NCBI RefSeq assembly: GCF_003795145.1
Contig: NZ_CP027786.1
Location: 992,001 to 1,056,000, forward strand
Length of the DNA stretch: 64,000 bases
Reading direction: 5' to 3'
Source: Tetragenococcus koreensis
Lineage (GTDB): Bacteria > Bacillota > Bacilli > Lactobacillales > Enterococcaceae
Part shown: in pieces, positions 26,240-35,368 of the stretch
Numbering within the stretch: position 1 is the stretch's first letter
Layout: each line of letters starts with the position of its first letter
The notes under the pieces: generated by a model
Database searches by the model: none
Told to the model about the DNA's origin: nothing
The model's input: only the letters and a program-made list of their open reading frames with translations
Position numbers and translations under genes: made by a program

Positions 26240-27247
26240 CTATTCCTGATCGGCGTCAAAAACCACGCCGGCTTGTTTTCTTAATTCATATATTACATTA
26301 TTTACATTACGCGCTAATTCAACCCATTCTTCATATTTTTCACCATAGGCTTCATCATTAGGATGTTGGATGATTTTAGCAAAATCGCTTGCTTCTTCTA
26401 TCATTGGATTTTCTTTAGCGGAAACTTCAATCTCAAGCGGTCCTTCATCATCGGTATGCTTATACAAGCGAGCTTGATTGATCGAATTGACCGCATCAAG
26501 CCAAAGCGTACCATCATCAAAATAAATTTCTGAGGGTAAGTGCGCTTCCCCAATTTTGCCATGCTGTAAAGTCACATCAAAATTATCATAGCGAAGAATA
26601 ATAATGCCCATGCCGTCAACGCCCGTTTGAATCTTTTGCGCAAAATGATGCACTTCTTTAGGAGTACCAAACCAGCCTAGTGCAGCATAAACAAGATAAA
26701 CACCTAAATCTGCTAGAGAACCAGCCGAAAAGTGCGGTGAAAAGATATTGGGAACTTCACCTTGTAACACTAAATCGTAACGAGAAGAATATTTCATATA
26801 ACTGAAATTAGCGCCAATAATATGATTAGGTGTTGGTAAAAATTCCTTCATCTTTTTGAAGCTTTCTTCATGGATGTTACGTGCTGCTTCAAAAAAGAAA
26901 ACTTGATTTTCATTGGCTTGTTTAATAATTGTTGCCATTTCTTTAGGCGTAGAAAATGCTGGTTTTTCAACAATCACATTTTTCCCGGCTGCAATCGCTT
27001 GTTGCGCTTGTTCAAAGTGCAAACTATTGGGAGAAGCAATATAAACGGTGTCCATTTCTTCTAAGGCAAAAAACTCCGCTAAATCATCTGAATCTTGACG
27101 GCTACCTGCATACTTTTCGCCAAATTCTTGGGCTTTTGCTATTTTTCTGGAATAAACGGCTGACAGTTCGTATTCCTCGGTTGCAAGAGCTGCCTGTACA
27201 AATTGATGGGTAATCCAGTTAGTCCCTATAATGCCTAAATGAATCAT
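26240..27247 (-). CDS. Gfo/Idh/MocA family oxidoreductase
   Basis: 335 residues from the ATG at 27247 (MIHLGIIGTNWITHQFVQA), which lies 6 bases after AAGAAGGA; upstream methionines overlap the ribosome site. The N-terminal Rossmann fold shows GIIGTNWI, the family motif EKPAFST is at ~90, and the C-terminal alpha/beta domain follows. It should be an NAD(P)-dependent dehydrogenase of unknown substrate. Stop and start lie close to the helicase and sfsA genes, so all three may share a transcript. Confidence 0.88.
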   Translation of the reverse strand: MIHLGIIGTNWITHQFVQAALATEEYELSAVYSRKIAKAQEFGEKYAGSRQDSDDLAEFFALEEMDTVYIASPNSLHFEQAQQAIAAGKNVIVEKPAFSTPKEMATIIKQANENQVFFFEAARNIHEESFKKMKEFLPTPNHIIGANFSYMKYSSRYDLVLQGEVPNIFSPHFSAGSLADLGVYLVYAALGWFGTPKEVHHFAQKIQTGVDGMGIIILRYDNFDVTLQHGKIGEAHLPSEIYFDDGTLWLDAVNSINQARLYKHTDDEGPLEIEVSAKENPMIEEASDFAKIIQHPNDEAYGEKYEEWVELARNVNNVIYELRKQAGVVFDADQE

Positions 27248-27269
27248 CGTCATTCCTTCTTTCTTCATT

Positions 27270-28001
27270 TTATTTAAGTGGATCGTTAAACGGAGCATCT
27301 AAATCAAATGGAACTTCTTTTACAATTTCAAGTTGCGTAGCACTTACCTGACAAGCATAACAAAGAAAACGAACGCCACTTTCTATAGCAGTACGAGCAG
27401 TATTTTTTAATTCGGGTTGCATCGCTTCGTGAATGGTTGCCACGTCGATATCAGAAAACTGGGCCACAAAAACCACATAGCAATTCGCGCCCTCTTTTTG
27501 AGCTTGGATTAATTCACGAACATGCTTTAAACCACGTGCAGTCGGCGCATCTGGAAACGCGCCAATTCGCTCATTTTCTAATGTCATCCCTTTTACTTCT
27601 ACGTACCCTTTTTCTGCTTTATCTGTCTCAAAATAAAAATCAATCCGTGATTGCCCATAAACCACTTCTCTTTTAACGAAGGTAATTATTCCATTTAAGC
27701 CTGGCAAGTCGATCGTTTGCTCAAGTAGTGCTTTAAATACGACTTCATTGGGGGCACTGCTATCTATATTATACCAGTGATCTTGTTTTTTTACTGCAAT
27801 TAAATCATAAGCTGTTTTTCGTTTTGCGCTTGGTAAGAAGTTTAAAGCAACTAAGGCTTCAGGCACCAGTACTTCTTTACCACGCCCAGTGTTTTTTACA
27901 TGAACATCGACAATTTCGTTGGTTTCTTTTAAACGACAACTAGCCACAAAACGGTTTTTCCTTTGTAGAAAATAGGCCAGTTGAATATGGTTATATTCCA
28001 T
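27270..28001 (-). CDS. sfsA: DNA/RNA nuclease SfsA
   Basis: 243 residues, full length. Family landmarks are RFVASCRLKETNEIVDVHVKNTGRGKEVLVP (OB-fold DNA-binding part), VYGQSRIDFYFE...GYVEVKGMTLENERIGAFPDAPTARGLKH (PD-(D/E)xK-type nuclease core, D and ExK visible) and NCYVVFVAQFSD. SfsA was first described as a sugar-fermentation stimulator and later as a nuclease; its cellular role is still uncertain. It is upstream of the oxidoreductase gene with 22 bases between. Confidence 0.93.
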   Translation of the reverse strand: MEYNHIQLAYFLQRKNRFVASCRLKETNEIVDVHVKNTGRGKEVLVPEALVALNFLPSAKRKTAYDLIAVKKQDHWYNIDSSAPNEVVFKALLEQTIDLPGLNGIITFVKREVVYGQSRIDFYFETDKAEKGYVEVKGMTLENERIGAFPDAPTARGLKHVRELIQAQKEGANCYVVFVAQFSDIDVATIHEAMQPELKNTARTAIESGVRFLCYACQVSATQLEIVKEVPFDLDAPFNDPLK

Positions 28002-28133
28002 TTTATCACCTGCTAGTAAAATTTTACCATATCTTCACACTTTCTACGTAAAAAAACTCCAATTAAGTCACGTAAAAACAAGCTTAAATTTGTTATACTT
28101 TAATTAGAAACCAATAGAAAGAAGGAAAGCTAT

Positions 28134-28280
28134 ATGTTAGCAACTGTTCTATCTTTATTATCCGTTACCGGTCTTAGTGGAATGTTAGCGGCTTTCATCT
28201 TTTTTAGCTATCAATTATTGCAAACCGAAAGCCTAGAAGAAGTACCAGTAAAACATAATGAAGACGACCCAAGAGCTTAA
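28134..28280 (+). CDS. Small single-span membrane protein (48 aa)
   Basis: The ATG at 28134 follows AGAAGGAAAG by five bases. The 48 residues have one hydrophobic helix (TVLSLLSVTGLSGMLAAFIFFSYQLL) and an acidic, hydrophilic tail (TESLEEVPVKHNEDDPRA). A terminator overlaps the stop. Promoter-like sequence (TTGTTATACTTTAATT) is just upstream. Gene-like features are good, but I do not know the family. Confidence 0.6.
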   Translation: MLATVLSLLSVTGLSGMLAAFIFFSYQLLQTESLEEVPVKHNEDDPRA

Positions 28281-28306
28281 AGTATTTACTTTGAGCTCTT
28301 TTTTTG
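28269..28306 (+). terminator. Terminator of the small membrane protein gene
   Basis: AAGAGCTTAAAGT pairs with ACTTTGAGCTCTT, followed by seven T. Confidence 0.8.
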
Positions 28307-28367
28307 ATTGAATCTTTGTCTAACTTTTGGTAAAATTCACTTTGATTAACTCAAAGGAGATTCATTC

Positions 28368-29660
28368 ATGAATAAAAAACGTTTTATTCCCTTTGTCATG
28401 GGAATTATTTTTTTACTTTTTTCACTATTTTCTACAACGACCGTTTCAGCAGAGGACTTAGATATTAGAGCTGAAGCTGCAATTTCAGTGGATTATGATA
28501 CTGGTAAGGTTTTCTATGAACAAGATAGTGACCAACCCATGGGAATTGCTTCAGTAACCAAACTGATCAGTCTATATCTGATTGAAAAGGAAATTCAAGA
28601 GGGGAACCTTGCTTGGGAGGACGAAGTTCCTATTTCAGAAGATGTGGCAGAGTTGAGCGAAAATCTCGAACTTTCCAATGTTCCTCTTGATCAAAATGAA
28701 AGTTACACAGTACAAGATTTGTTTGAAGCAGCTGTCATTCAATCAGCCAATGCTGCAACTATTGCATTAGCAGAAGAAGTAGCAGGTTCAGAAGAAGCGT
28801 TTGTTAACCAAATGCGTGAACAAGTTGAAGATTGGGGAATTATTGACGCAAAAATTGTCAATAGTACTGGACTTTCCAATGAATATTTAGGCGATAATAT
28901 TTATCCTGGGACAACAAAAGAAGACGAAAATGAACTATCGGCAAAAGACTTAGCCATCGTTGCACGCAATTTGTTGCAAGACTTCCCTGACATTTTGGAA
29001 GTAAGTCGTATGCCTGAAAAAGAATTTGGCGAAGGAACCTCCACTCCTTTTGAGATGGAAAACTTTAATAAAATGCTGCCAGGTTTACTTTCTGAAAAAG
29101 AAGATGTAGATGGCTTGAAAACGGGAACGACTGAATTAGCTGGCGCATGTTTTGTTGGTACAATCGAAAAAGATGGAAACCGGATCATCACTGTTGTCTT
29201 AAACGCCACTGATCATGATGATATTGAAAATGAAGGTGCACGTTTTGATGAAACCAGTAAATTAATGGATTATACATTTGATCATTGGAAGCAAGAAACT
29301 GTATTAGCAAAAAATGACTCAATTCCGGAAATGCCTTCGGTTGCCGTCCCACAAGGAAAGAAACAAACCTTACCGGTAGCTGCTCAAGATGAAATTAGCC
29401 TTTGGTTGCCAAGTGACAAAACCACAGATGATGTTTCTTACCAAACTTCATTAGATAATGACGAAATACAGGCACCTGTTGAATCTCAAACAAATATTGG
29501 TACCGTTCAAGCACAAGTCGAAGATGACGATTTAGGCTATTTAGATAATGAGGATGGTAAAAGCCGTTCAAGCAGCGCCATTATCACAACTCAAGGTACT
29601 GAAAAAGCGAATTTCTTTACCACAACTTGGCGTAACATTAAAGGTTTCTTCAGTAACTAA
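28368..29660 (+). CDS. dacA: Serine-type D-alanyl-D-alanine carboxypeptidase (PBP5-like)
   Basis: 430 residues. A Sec signal peptide (MNKKRFIPFVMGIIFLLFSLFSTTTVSAED) is followed by the peptidase S11 domain with SxxK (ASVTKL), SxN (QSANAAT) and KTG (GLKTGTTE), then a PBP5_C beta-domain (~310-390). The C-terminus ends with a short amphipathic stretch (ANFFTTTWRNIKGFFSN), the usual membrane anchor. The enzyme trims the terminal D-Ala of peptidoglycan side chains outside the cell. Ribosome site AAAGGAG is 8 bases upstream. Confidence 0.93.
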   Translation: MNKKRFIPFVMGIIFLLFSLFSTTTVSAEDLDIRAEAAISVDYDTGKVFYEQDSDQPMGIASVTKLISLYLIEKEIQEGNLAWEDEVPISEDVAELSENLELSNVPLDQNESYTVQDLFEAAVIQSANAATIALAEEVAGSEEAFVNQMREQVEDWGIIDAKIVNSTGLSNEYLGDNIYPGTTKEDENELSAKDLAIVARNLLQDFPDILEVSRMPEKEFGEGTSTPFEMENFNKMLPGLLSEKEDVDGLKTGTTELAGACFVGTIEKDGNRIITVVLNATDHDDIENEGARFDETSKLMDYTFDHWKQETVLAKNDSIPEMPSVAVPQGKKQTLPVAAQDEISLWLPSDKTTDDVSYQTSLDNDEIQAPVESQTNIGTVQAQVEDDDLGYLDNEDGKSRSSSAIITTQGTEKANFFTTTWRNIKGFFSN

Positions 29661-29703
29661 AGCCTGAATCCTGTCACAAAATTAATTTAGCCCAATAAAA
29701 CTA

Positions 29704-29757
29704 GAACTGAACAATTTTACATTTATCGATGATAGATGAGAATTGTTCAGTTTTTTA
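29704..29757 (+). terminator. Terminator after dacA
   Basis: AACTGAACAATT pairs with AATTGTTCAGTT, followed by TTTT and further T-rich sequence. Confidence 0.75.
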
Positions 29758-29877
29758 TTTGAAAATTGTAGTGCTTTATCCAAAGATTTGCTTCAGCCGT
29801 AAAAATAGGACCGAGCTCTTTTACAAAAGCCCTGCCCTATAATTTAAATATCATTTTAGTTCGCTAAACTTACCATT

Positions 29878-30360
29878 TTATAAAATATTTACCGGAAAAT
29901 GCAACTCAACTTCACCTGTCGTAAAATCTGGTAAGTAATGTTCTTGAATGGCGCCAACAAGGTTATATCCTTCACGCGGTAAGATTTCTTCAAACATTTT
30001 TTGTGTCATGGAATCAAGATTTGGAGCATCTGTCTTAACAACTAAATACTCCATCGCTGGCATTTCCCAACGTTGCCAACCTTCAGGTGCTTGAATGTCT
30101 GCAGCTAGCTCGATTCCCGCCAGGTATTTTCCTTGTTCTTGCCACGGCTCAAGCCAATGCTTATCGTCAGACATTAAGCCCCACAAGTCAGCATCTTCCG
30201 TTTCTTGGTCGATAAATTCGTTTAATTCGTCTAAATCTTGATAAACTGCTTTCCACAGTTCAGGAACCCAAGTTGTGGCATCATCTACTGGTCCTTGACC
30301 TTCTTTACCGATAACTACAAATGCAGGTTTGGTTTTTTGGACAACTTCTCCAAGTTCCAA
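29878..30360 (-). CDS. GyrI-like / effector-binding domain protein
   Basis: 160 residues if translation starts at the TTG at 30360 (LELGEVVQKTKPAFVVIGKEG), 7 bases after AAAGGAG; the longer frame has no ribosome site. It has the SHV-fold pattern of GyrI/BmrR-type ligand-binding domains: YLAGIELAADIQAPEGWQRWEMPAMEYLVVKTD ... MTQKMFEEILPREGYNLVGAIQEHYLPDFTTGEVELHFPV. No DNA-binding domain is attached. Such proteins bind small cationic or hydrophobic compounds or enzymes. The ISLre2 copy has landed 75 bases upstream and may have separated it from its promoter. Confidence 0.75.
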   Translation of the reverse strand: MELGEVVQKTKPAFVVIGKEGQGPVDDATTWVPELWKAVYQDLDELNEFIDQETEDADLWGLMSDDKHWLEPWQEQGKYLAGIELAADIQAPEGWQRWEMPAMEYLVVKTDAPNLDSMTQKMFEEILPREGYNLVGAIQEHYLPDFTTGEVELHFPVNIL

Positions 30361-30435
30361 ATAATCATCTCCTTTGATTTTCTCTTCTTCATTGTAACGA
30401 ATTTTTTGTAATTGAGCGAATATAAACAAAGTATT

Positions 30436-32075
30436 GTATGTGTCAAATTTTTTGAGGTCGAATAAAAAATGACCTTTGGGACAGACACTTTTGTATTTTT
30501 TTACCTCACGTTCGTTCGGTTAGACCTCATGATATCTAACAAAAACAAGTTTTTATTAGATATAATTCGGTGTCGTTATTAATTGCTCCAACCCTTTGGC
30601 GAATTGGCCTAAGGGCGCACTTTTGGCTTTTCCTTCGCCGATTTGCCCCTTCAAGGCCCCTTCATGCGTTTGAAAGTTAGGCTTTTTCTGTACCCAACGT
30701 TTCATGGCTTTCCAACGCTTTTCCTGGGCGACTACGTCGTTAGGAAGAGCTTCATATTGGTTCAACCAACCATCAAATTCTTGGTTTCTTAAACTATCAA
30801 TGACACGAATCATGGCCTGCGCGCCCGTTTTTGTCCATAACCGTCCTTGGCGCTTCATCCGGTAGGTCATCTTCCGATGGGTGCTTTCGATTGTACCAAT
30901 ACAAGCTTTGGGATCCACGATTCCTCGGGCTTTCCGAGGTTTTAAATACGGCCAATTCCTTTGAAGATAATGATGGAGTAAGCGTAATTGTTCTAAGGTT
31001 TCAGCTTCCTTTTCTTCGATCAAACTTTCCGAGGTGTCTAAGACAAGTTGGACCTCTGGCCAATTATAATGTTGAATCGCCTGGATCATCCGATTTTGAA
31101 GTTGTGGGACAAAAGACAGACGTTCTTTGATTTTCCGATGGACATGATACCGATCACGAAAGTGTTCATGACGTAAACAACCTAAGGAAAGTTCATCAAA
31201 CACGGCTTTTTCATAGCCTGAACCACCGTCACTATTGGAAACGACAACGGTATTTGTTAGATCATAATGCGCTTGAATATAGTTCATTATTTCTTTTTGC
31301 GCTTGTTGTCGGTTAAGATGACTGACAAAGTGCGGGGCGATCATTTCCGTGCGATTCCCGACTTTCTGGCTCCCTTCACATACTTGAAAACGATGGATTT
31401 CTAGCGACTGCTTCTTCTGACCGCCAATCTTCACTCCGTCGCCTTCTAAATATAAATAGGGCACTTTTTTCTTAGAAATGATCCCGTCGTAGCGACTTTC
31501 ATGAGTACTTCGCGTCTGAATCAGTCCCCCGGTTTTGACCACCAGTTGTTGCACATTTTGGTGGCTCATACGCCAAGAAGTCAAACAATCAATCGCTTGG
31601 GAAACGTGACGATAGACCATGATGGACCCCAATTGAGAAACGTTGCGTAGCACAAGAGAACTATAACGGAAGCTCTTTCGAATCCCTAGAAATTCATCCA
31701 AAGGATAACGAATTTCATTGGCTTGATTTTTCATTCGGCGGCGAACATAGGTCACGCTGCCAAATAAAAAAGTCACCGTTCGTTCACTTTTACGATCCAC
31801 TTGAAAGCCTTCCTTCTTGCATTGGGTCGAAACCTCCGCATCGAGAATTTGAAAAGCAAGTTGTGTTATCGTCGCTAGGAGTTGGGCAAAAAAGACCATC
31901 ATGGCTTTTTCCCTTGCTAAAAAATTCGTTTCCTTCTTCATTACTTCAACTAAATCTGTTACAATAGATTCCATAAGAAACCGCCTTTATTCATTAGTGC
32001 CTGTAAGCCCAATGAATAGAGTAACGGTTTCTTTTTTATTCGTCTAGGGATAACCTCAATAAATTTTACACTTAG
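30436..32075 (-). mobile_element. Complete ISLre2-family insertion sequence, 1640 bp
   Basis: The two ends share GTGTNAAATTTNTTGAGGT as terminal inverted repeats (two mismatches in 19). The 9-base target duplication CAAAGTATT is exact at 30427-30435 and 32076-32084; 9 bp is the known ISLre2 size. It carries one transposase gene. The intact target duplication and frame suggest a recent insertion. It lies between the GyrI-like and YdcF-like genes. Confidence 0.95.
30556..31974 (-). CDS. ISLre2-family transposase (UPF0236)
   Basis: 472 residues, full length and uninterrupted. Conserved blocks include RTVTFLFGSVTYVRRRM, YRHVSQAIDCLTSW, YLYLEGDGVKIGGQKKQSLEIHRF, VVVSNSDGGSGYE and GCLRHEHFRDRYHVHRKI; the Asp residues in LEGDG and SNSDG are probable DDE-type catalytic residues. 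It is the reference copy used here to interpret the broken transposase next to the CRISPR locus. The start is MESIVTDLVEVMKKET; the right end lies 100 bases upstream. Confidence 0.93.
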   Translation of the reverse strand: MESIVTDLVEVMKKETNFLAREKAMMVFFAQLLATITQLAFQILDAEVSTQCKKEGFQVDRKSERTVTFLFGSVTYVRRRMKNQANEIRYPLDEFLGIRKSFRYSSLVLRNVSQLGSIMVYRHVSQAIDCLTSWRMSHQNVQQLVVKTGGLIQTRSTHESRYDGIISKKKVPYLYLEGDGVKIGGQKKQSLEIHRFQVCEGSQKVGNRTEMIAPHFVSHLNRQQAQKEIMNYIQAHYDLTNTVVVSNSDGGSGYEKAVFDELSLGCLRHEHFRDRYHVHRKIKERLSFVPQLQNRMIQAIQHYNWPEVQLVLDTSESLIEEKEAETLEQLRLLHHYLQRNWPYLKPRKARGIVDPKACIGTIESTHRKMTYRMKRQGRLWTKTGAQAMIRVIDSLRNQEFDGWLNQYEALPNDVVAQEKRWKAMKRWVQKKPNFQTHEGALKGQIGEGKAKSAPLGQFAKGLEQLITTPNYI

Positions 32076-32128
32076 CAAAGTATTTATTAAAAAGATTTGC
32101 TATACTGTGTCTACAAGGAGTGAAATTT

Positions 32129-33334
32129 ATGAATTTTTGGCATGTTCCCTGGTTTATATTACCTTATTTATTACTCGTTTTTAGCCTCATAAAATGGCAC
32201 AAAAAAAATAACAAACCTGACCTTTTTTTAAAGTTTATCAACGGTTCCTTTTTATATCTATCCATCTACTTAGGCATCATTGAAGCTCAAACTAAAAGCT
32301 ATTTTTTTATTATTCCCATGTTCTTTTTTGCCCTTTTTTCTTGGATGTACCATCGCGAAAAAGCGCGTATCGTTAATGGTTTTCTTTTCAATCTATTTAT
32401 AGGTACTTTTGGCATTTATTTACTTTATAATTTCTTTATCACTCATGACGCAATTGTTTTTGCTCTAATATTTTTAGTTGGGGTATTCGTTGTAATCGTT
32501 GGTTTATTCGGTTTTGTAGGTCTGATCATTTTATTTTACTGGAATGCACTCGTCGTTATTCGCAAAGAATCTCATTCGTTAGCAAACTTATTAACCTTAA
32601 TTCTAGCGGTTTTAATGACAATCTGGTTGTTTTACGACTCATTTATCGCTAACCTGTTGCCAGATTGGGCGACAATATTGCTATCTATATTACCTGTGAT
32701 GTTTGGTTATTTTGTCGTTGCTTTTTTAAATTTTCTCAGTGCTTCGATTTTATATCAATTTAACCGACCGTCTTACGACCAAGACTTTATTATTGTTTTA
32801 GGCGCAGGGTTGGTTCGTGGAAAAGAGGTCTCACCATTATTAGCTAGTCGTATTCATCGTGCAATTGACTTTTACTACCAACAGCGAAAATATACCCGAC
32901 ATTTAGTGAAATTGATTATGTCAGGTGGTCAAGGTTCGGACGAAAAAGTCGCTGAAGCCGTTGCTATGAAAGAATATGCATTAAACCAAGGAATCCAAGC
33001 AGAAGATATCTTGGTTGAAACCAATTCAACCACCACACTTGAGAATTTGAAATATTCCAAAGAAATTATCGACCGCTCAGGAATCGAAACACCTAATGTC
33101 ATTTTTTCATCCAATAATTATCATATCTTTCGTGCAGGGATATTTGCGAGAATGGCGCATTTAAAAGCGGAAGGCATCGGCGCAAAAACGGCATTTTATT
33201 ACATTCCTAATGCTTTTTTACGTGAGTTCATTGCCGTAATTGCAATGAAAAGAAAGTTTCATTTTACTATCGTAGGTATACTGGGGACGCTGCTATTGCT
33301 TTTATCCATTATTTCGCAAATTTTTTCCTCTTAA
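32129..33334 (+). CDS. YdcF/ElyC/SanA-family membrane protein (DUF218)
   Basis: 401 residues from the ATG at 32129, 8 bases after AAGGAG. The N-terminal half has about seven hydrophobic segments. The C-terminal half (~220-380) is a DUF218 domain: FIIVLGAGLVRGKEVSPLLASRIHRAIDFY, LIMSGGQGSDEKVAEAVAMKEYALNQGI, VETNSTTTLENLKYSKEI and FSSNNYHIFRAGIFAR. Relatives act in cell-envelope homeostasis and vancomycin exclusion in E. coli, but the reaction is unclear. The IS target duplication ends 45 bases upstream of its start, so its original promoter may have been displaced. Confidence 0.85.
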   Translation: MNFWHVPWFILPYLLLVFSLIKWHKKNNKPDLFLKFINGSFLYLSIYLGIIEAQTKSYFFIIPMFFFALFSWMYHREKARIVNGFLFNLFIGTFGIYLLYNFFITHDAIVFALIFLVGVFVVIVGLFGFVGLIILFYWNALVVIRKESHSLANLLTLILAVLMTIWLFYDSFIANLLPDWATILLSILPVMFGYFVVAFLNFLSASILYQFNRPSYDQDFIIVLGAGLVRGKEVSPLLASRIHRAIDFYYQQRKYTRHLVKLIMSGGQGSDEKVAEAVAMKEYALNQGIQAEDILVETNSTTTLENLKYSKEIIDRSGIETPNVIFSSNNYHIFRAGIFARMAHLKAEGIGAKTAFYYIPNAFLREFIAVIAMKRKFHFTIVGILGTLLLLLSIISQIFSS

Positions 33335-33360
33335 TTAAATTACTTACAACTATGTATCGT

Positions 33361-33765
33361 ATGGAGGCTACTTCAGTGAAGTTGCCTCCAATATATTTTA
33401 TATTGGTGCTTACTTCGCTGACTTGCCACCAATATATTTTATATTGGTGGTTTCTTCGTTGACTTGCCTCCAATATGTTTTATATCGGTGGCTTCTTTGC
33501 CAACTTGCCTCCAATATGTTTTATATCGGTGCTTACTTCGTTGACTTGCCTCCAATATATTTTATATTGGTGCTTACTTCGTTGACTTGCCTCCAATATA
33601 TTTTATATTGGTGCTTACTTCGCTAACTTGCCTCCAATATGTTTTATATCGGTGGTTTCTTCGCTGACTTGCCTCCAATATATTTCATATTGGTGCTTTC
33701 TTCGTTGACTTTTGCCTCCAATATATTTTATATTGGTGGTTTCTTCGTTGATTTGCCACTAAAAA
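33361..33765. repeat. Tandem array of nine 41-bp hairpin-forming repeats
   Basis: After a first GC-rich stem (GGAGGC ... GCCTCC, 33363-33389) come nine units of about 41 bases. Each contains TTGACTTGCCTCC, then CCAATATATTTTATATTGG (8-bp stem, 3-base loop), then a GTG(G/C)TT-CTTCG linker. Units 3, 4 and 7 carry a linked pair of changes (ATATG with ATATCGG); unit 9 has a 2-base insertion. A tenth unit fades after ~15 bases. The period is not a multiple of three and the open frame across it is chance. It sits between the YdcF-like gene and the terminator at 33852. Confidence 0.9.
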
Positions 33766-33851
33766 TGTCGCTTGCGGCCTCTTTTTTGATAAGTTAGATG
33801 GAAATAAAATCAAAACTCCCGTATTTATTCACACTATTCCCTTTAAAACGC

Positions 33852-33887
33852 AAAAACCTTGGACTATTTTGAGTCCAAGGTTTTTTT
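33852..33887. terminator. Bidirectional terminator
   Basis: AAACCTTGGACT pairs with AGTCCAAGGTTT around a six-base loop, followed by T7 on the plus strand and preceded by A5. It serves the HD protein gene on the minus strand and the repeat-array side on the plus strand. Confidence 0.8.
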
Positions 33888-34391
33888 CTATGCAGATTGT
33901 TTTTTCTTAAATGTTGTGTTCCAACGGTGTTTAATTCGTTCACTCATTGGAAGACTTGCTTCTTTTACGGCACAATATTTGTCGACCATCGTCACGATAT
34001 AACTTTCTTTATAACGTGGTGGTGCGATGGTTGCGCCAAACATATGTTTGATGATAATATCTTTTTCTAGATCTGATAATTCAGTTAATTTTTCAGCATT
34101 TTTACAAGCGATTCGTGGATGTACATAAGCATGCGTTCCTTCATCAAACTTTGTTGTATGCCAATCATAATAAAACAAGTCATGCAGCAATCCAGCACGT
34201 GCGCAAGCTCTGGCATCGCCGTTGAATCTTTTTGCTAATTTATAACTGTTATATGAAACACTAATCGAATGTTCTAAACGTGTAGAATGCATATGTTGAA
34301 CAAATTCGCCTAACTTTTGAACTTCTTCTGTTTCAAGCAAATCTTCCACATACGACACGTATTCTGGGTCCTCTTGCCAAGTTATTTTCAT
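33888..34391 (-). CDS. HD domain phosphohydrolase
   Basis: 167 residues. The HD metal-binding signature is spread as TRLEHSISVSYNSYKLAKRF (first His), GLLHDLFYYDW (HD pair) and THAYVHPRIACKNAEKL. This is the usual compact HD hydrolase of Firmicutes, likely acting on a nucleotide or phosphorylated small molecule in the cytoplasm. It is a single gene read toward the terminator at 33852. The substrate is unknown. Confidence 0.85.
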   Translation of the reverse strand: MKITWQEDPEYVSYVEDLLETEEVQKLGEFVQHMHSTRLEHSISVSYNSYKLAKRFNGDARACARAGLLHDLFYYDWHTTKFDEGTHAYVHPRIACKNAEKLTELSDLEKDIIIKHMFGATIAPPRYKESYIVTMVDKYCAVKEASLPMSERIKHRWNTTFKKKQSA

Positions 34392-34513
34392 ATAAATTGA
34401 TTGCCACCTTTTTTGGACTTTTATATATTTACACTTACTAAGTATAACACGTTTTAATTCACAGACCAGTCAAGCAATAAAAAAACGCTTAATTTTAAAA
34501 GTTCCTTAACATC

Positions 34514-35272
34514 TCAAACCAAAGCATACATCAAAATTCCTGCTGCAACGCCGACATTAAGCGATTCAGCGGCGCCATATATAGGGATATATAAGTTCTG
34601 ATCGGTCATTTGAAGAATTTCTTCTGCGACCCCTTGGCCTTCATTTCCTAAAATAAGTGCAAATGAAGGACTTGACTCAACTTGTGTGTAAGATAAAGCT
34701 GTTTCATCTACTTTTGTTCCATAAACTTTACTGTGAATTTTTTTGAATTCAGGAATCGTTTCGTTTAAATCCCCGTTGAAAATCGGTAGATGAAATTGGC
34801 TGCCTTGCATACTACGTAAAACTTTGCCACTATACCTATCAGCGGTCCCTATGCCTAGAAAAATGCCATCAAACCCCGCTGCATCTGCCGTACGTACAAT
34901 GGTGCCCACATTGCCAGGGTCTTGTATATTATCTAGTAATAACCATTTCCCCGAAAAATCAACTGGCTGTGCGTCTACTTTTTTAATCAACGCAACGATT
35001 CCTTGAGGCGTAGGCAATTCAGATATAGCTTTCATTGCCTCATCAGAAAGTAAATAATAATCAAGCTGACAACGCTCAACCCATTCTTGCCATAATTGTA
35101 AGCCACGTTCGTCAAGATAGACTTCTTTAATCTCTGCGTTAGCTTTTGCCGCTTCCTCCACCAAATGAAAACCTTCTAACAAATAAACCTCTGATTGGCT
35201 ACGATATTTTCTTTGCTGAAGTTTTTTTAATTCTTTAATTTTGTTATTTTTTGCTGCCCGGATCTCTTTCAC
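34514..35272 (-). CDS. TrmH/SpoU-family RNA 2'-O-methyltransferase
   Basis: 252 residues with an N-terminal substrate-binding domain (RKYRSQSEVYLLEGFHLVEEAAK) and the SPOUT knot: NIQDPGNVGTIVRTADAAGFDGIFLG (motif 1), ALILGNEGQGVAEEI (motif 2) and YIPIYGAAESLNVGVAAGILMY (motif 3). It methylates a ribose in rRNA or tRNA using S-adenosylmethionine. The start is a GTG at 35272 after GAGGTG. It is divergent from the acylphosphatase gene, a gene pair conserved in enterococci. Confidence 0.9.
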   Translation of the reverse strand: MKEIRAAKNNKIKELKKLQQRKYRSQSEVYLLEGFHLVEEAAKANAEIKEVYLDERGLQLWQEWVERCQLDYYLLSDEAMKAISELPTPQGIVALIKKVDAQPVDFSGKWLLLDNIQDPGNVGTIVRTADAAGFDGIFLGIGTADRYSGKVLRSMQGSQFHLPIFNGDLNETIPEFKKIHSKVYGTKVDETALSYTQVESSPSFALILGNEGQGVAEEILQMTDQNLYIPIYGAAESLNVGVAAGILMYALV

Positions 35273-35368
35273 AATTTCACCTCAAGCGTATTATAACACA
35301 AAAAATTGCTTTACTTGTTCATTATTCTAAAAAACGCTATTATAGACTTAACAGAGGAGGAATGCATC

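Noticed and set aside
33423-33626. 67-residue open frame across the tandem repeats
   Set aside because: The repeat period (41) is not a multiple of three, there is no ribosome site, and the frame's periodic residues just reflect the DNA repeat.
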